Assembly: GCA_002279765.1 (NCBI GenBank)
Contig: NCCR01000188.1
Coordinates: 1-8,311, forward strand
Source: Verrucomicrobia bacterium 12-59-8
GTDB taxonomy: Bacteria > Verrucomicrobiota > Verrucomicrobiae > Verrucomicrobiales > Verrucomicrobiaceae
Direction of reading: 5' to 3'
Length of the DNA stretch: 8,311 nucleotides
In this document: positions 6,725 to 8,311 of the stretch, one piece after another
How positions within the stretch are numbered: position 1 is the stretch's first letter
How the letters are laid out: each line of letters opens with the position of its first letter
Notes under the pieces: generated by a model
Database searches by the model: none
Told to the model about the DNA's origin: nothing
Seen by the model: only the letters and a program-made list of their open reading frames with translations
Program-made: the position numbers and the translations under genes

Positions 6725-6837
6725 AGGGTGGGCGAGACTAGGGAGCACACGGGACGTTGCAATCCAGAATCGCGGCGAATGTGCGGCCGCCCCATTCAAA
6801 GCTTTACCAAAGTCAAATATCGCTTCATCTGATGACT
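6725..6837. promoter_or_regulatory. Divergent parB-yicC intergenic region
   Basis: These 113 bp separate two divergent starts and must hold the promoter(s) for both genes. For parB, a weak candidate on the minus strand is TTGCAA (6762-6757), a 16-nt gap and TAGTCT (6740-6735), ending 10 nt before the parB ATG. For yicC, the stretch 6796-6823 is clearly more AT-rich than its surroundings, but I see no convincing -35/-10 pair. There is no Shine-Dalgarno before either gene and no parS-like 16-bp palindrome. Confidence 0.35.
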
Positions 6838-7713
6838 ATGAAAAGCATGACAGGATTTGGCCGGGGCGAAGCCCAGAACTCAGGCGTGACGTGGAGCGTG
6901 GAATGCAGTTCCGTGAACCGCAAGCAGCTCGAAGTGGCGGTCAACCTGCCGCGCGAACTTTCCGAGCTGGAAAACGCCGTCCGCACCGAGGTTTCCGCCG
7001 CCGTTTCACGCGGGCGCGTGAATGTCGCGGTGCGCAAGGAATCAGCCACTGCGGGTGCCGACGCGGTGCGCGTCGATCAGGTGCTGGCCGGGCAATATTA
7101 TCACGCCATGCACGCGCTGGCGCTGAAACTCGACATCTCCTCGGAAATCTCCCTGACCGACATCACCCGCATGCCGGGCGTGATCACCCAGGCACAGCCG
7201 GAAACCGCCACCGAAGATGCCTGGCCTTCCATCCAGGAGGCACTCATGGGTGCACTGAAGCAATTGAACACCATGCGTGCCGCCGAAGGGGCAAGCCTGC
7301 GCAAGGACATCGAAACGCGCCTCGCACTGATCGAATCCCTCCTGGAATCCATCCGCGCCAAATCCGCCACCGTGCCCGAGCATCAGCGCAAAGTATTACG
7401 CCAGCGCCTGGAAGACGCCGGCCTCCCCCTCCCGCTGGATGACGAGCGTCTGGTCAAAGAAATCGCCCTCTTCGCAGACCGCACCGACATCTCCGAAGAG
7501 CTCACCCGCGCCGCCAGCCATGTACAGCAGTTCCGCGCCTACCTGGACGGCGGCGCACCTGCCGGCCGCAGCCTCGATTTCCTCCTTCAGGAGTTCTTCC
7601 GCGAGTTCAACACCATGGGCTCCAAGTGCAACAACGCCGAGATCGCCCACCACGTTGTCACCGCCAAGACCGAGCTGGAAAAAATCCGCGAACAGGTGCA
7701 GAACGCCGAGTGA
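6838..7713 (+). CDS. yicC: YicC/YloC-family endoribonuclease
   Basis: 291 residues, matching the family length (E. coli YicC 287). The N-terminal domain begins MKSMTGFGRGEAQNSG, with the SMTGFGR signature, then WSVECSSVNRKQLEVAVNLPRELSELENAVRTEVSAAVSRGRVNVAV. The C-terminal DUF1732 domain ends with LDFLLQEFFREFNTMGSKCNNAEIAHHVV and ELEKIREQVQN, the strongest family signature. Characterised YicC/YloC proteins are metal-dependent endoribonucleases; E. coli YicC has been linked to turnover of the small RNA RyhB. I chose ATG 6838; ATG 6832 (adding MT) is equally possible, while a start at 6757 would add residues unlike the family. In many bacteria yicC precedes gmk and rpoZ; here it is followed by a convergent gene and is apparently monocistronic. 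Its stop is 1 nt from the stop of the next gene, so any terminator must lie inside that gene. Confidence 0.94.
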   Translation: MKSMTGFGRGEAQNSGVTWSVECSSVNRKQLEVAVNLPRELSELENAVRTEVSAAVSRGRVNVAVRKESATAGADAVRVDQVLAGQYYHAMHALALKLDISSEISLTDITRMPGVITQAQPETATEDAWPSIQEALMGALKQLNTMRAAEGASLRKDIETRLALIESLLESIRAKSATVPEHQRKVLRQRLEDAGLPLPLDDERLVKEIALFADRTDISEELTRAASHVQQFRAYLDGGAPAGRSLDFLLQEFFREFNTMGSKCNNAEIAHHVVTAKTELEKIREQVQNAE

Positions 7714-7714
7714 T

Positions 7715-8311
7715 CTATGAACTCCCCGGCTTCGGCAATCCCTTCGGCACCGACTTCGGAGCCTCCGGCTTCGCCTTACCATCCTCGGGCAGCCACGCCT
7801 CAGGAGCACCGGCTTTCACCATCACCTCACGCAGCGTCACACGCGCGCCATCGCGGTGTTTGCTCTCCTCCGCAGCGGCCATGAAAGCGTAAATTTCCAG
7901 CGTCTGCTTCGGCGAGACCGGCGGCTGCTTGGTCTGGAAAAATTTAATGATCTCACGCAGCATCGGCGTGTAGTCGCCGTCAGATTTCTGCTCGGTGATC
8001 TGCTTGTCGCCAAACCGCACCAGCTTGTACCCCATCGCCCCTTCATGGATGGCTTCCAGAGTGCCAGTGCGCCCCTCCGCCCACAGCCCCACGACAATGG
8101 ATGCCGAGGGCGTGGTAGTGCGGGTCACGGAAAGGCACCCGCCTCCCATCACGGTAAAGAGCGCCTCCGTCGGATGAACCCCATAGAAAAACAGGTCCGG
8201 GTGGTACGGCAGCACATGCGCCGGTCCATAGGAGATGGCGCTGCGCGCCGGAGTCTGCTCCGCATTGGCCACTTCGAGCACGCCGGGATACCAGCGCACG
8301 GCCGAGGCGCT
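7715..8311 (-). CDS. Gfo/Idh/MocA family oxidoreductase, C-terminal part (cut by window edge)
   Basis: 198 codons of the 3' end are visible and the frame stays open to the right edge; the NAD(P)-binding Rossmann domain and start are outside. The visible part is the alpha/beta C-terminal domain seen in Planctomycetes/Verrucomicrobia members: SYGPAHVLPYHPDLFFYGVHPTEALFTVMGGG (the His of GVHPTE, codon at 8174-8176, is at the usual conserved active-site position), then SVTRTTTPSASIVVGLW..GRTGTLEAIHEG, DYTPMLREIIKFFQTKQPPVSPKQTLEIYAFMAAAEESKHRDGARVTL. The family oxidises or reduces sugars and related polyols with NAD(P)(H); the substrate cannot be told from this part. After the domain there is a ~20-residue Lys/Pro-rich tail ending KPEAPKSVPKGLPKPGSS. 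GTG at 8299 is an internal Val codon, not a start. It converges on yicC with a 1-nt gap. Confidence 0.88.
   Translation of the reverse strand, partial: SASAVRWYPGVLEVANAEQTPARSAISYGPAHVLPYHPDLFFYGVHPTEALFTVMGGGCLSVTRTTTPSASIVVGLWAEGRTGTLEAIHEGAMGYKLVRFGDKQITEQKSDGDYTPMLREIIKFFQTKQPPVSPKQTLEIYAFMAAAEESKHRDGARVTLREVMVKAGAPEAWLPEDGKAKPEAPKSVPKGLPKPGSS

Noticed and set aside
6725..6799. N-terminal extension of ParB from ATG 6799
   Set aside because: The canonical ParB start (MAKxxLGKGLGALI) is at 6724, and the extension would cover most of the divergent promoter region.
7005..7022. TTCACGC-GGGC-GCGTGAA inverted repeat in yicC as a possible parS site near parB
   Set aside because: parS has contiguous arms (TGTTTCACGTGAAACA); here the arms are 7 bp, separated by 4 nt and lack the outer TG/CA. 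Chance palindrome within coding sequence is more likely.

Overview
The window looks like an ordinary chromosomal segment of a GC-rich Gram-negative-type bacterium. My best guess is a member of the Verrucomicrobiota (Prosthecobacter/Verrucomicrobium-like). This is inferred from three things: no gene start has a clear Shine-Dalgarno sequence, a membrane-fused spermidine-synthase-like protein is present, and there is a Gfo/Idh/MocA oxidoreductase of the type abundant in Planctomycetes and Verrucomicrobia. No 16S or other phylogenetic marker is present, so the assignment is tentative. I see no mobile element, phage gene, CRISPR array, tRNA or rRNA.

Left part (1-3721), methionine module. A LysR-type regulator that I recognise as MetR (N-terminal 120 residues, running off the left edge, minus strand) is divergent from metE (446-2797), which is followed 6 nt later by metF (2804-3721). 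MetF reduces 5,10-methylene-THF to 5-methyl-THF. MetE transfers that methyl group to homocysteine without cobalamin. MetR is expected to activate the pair in response to homocysteine. The 85-bp metR-metE spacer holds a perfect 8-8-8 inverted repeat (403-426), the obvious candidate operator.

Middle part (3696-5812), minus strand. A small predicted lipoprotein with an NTF2/SnoaL-like domain (5271-5735) lies 12 nt upstream of a seven-TM protein fused to a spermidine-synthase-like methyltransferase-fold domain (3696-5258). Two acidic residues expected for aminopropyl transfer are not conserved in that domain. Its 3' end overlaps the 3' end of metF by 26 bp in convergent orientation. An unusual set of short repeats (TCGTCATT and its complement) spans the lipoprotein start; two copies encode part of its signal peptide, and mRNA pairing could enclose the start codon.

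Right part (5813-8311). parB (minus strand) is divergent from yicC (plus strand). No parA and no parS site are visible. yicC converges, with a 1-nt gap, on the 3' part of a Gfo/Idh/MocA family oxidoreductase gene that runs off the right edge. All non-coding gaps are shorter than about 115 bp.

I found no clearly novel multi-gene system. The most unusual signals are the repeat array over the lipoprotein start, the metR-metE dyad, a Cys/His-rich insert in MetE, and the atypical active site of the membrane-bound spermidine-synthase-like protein.
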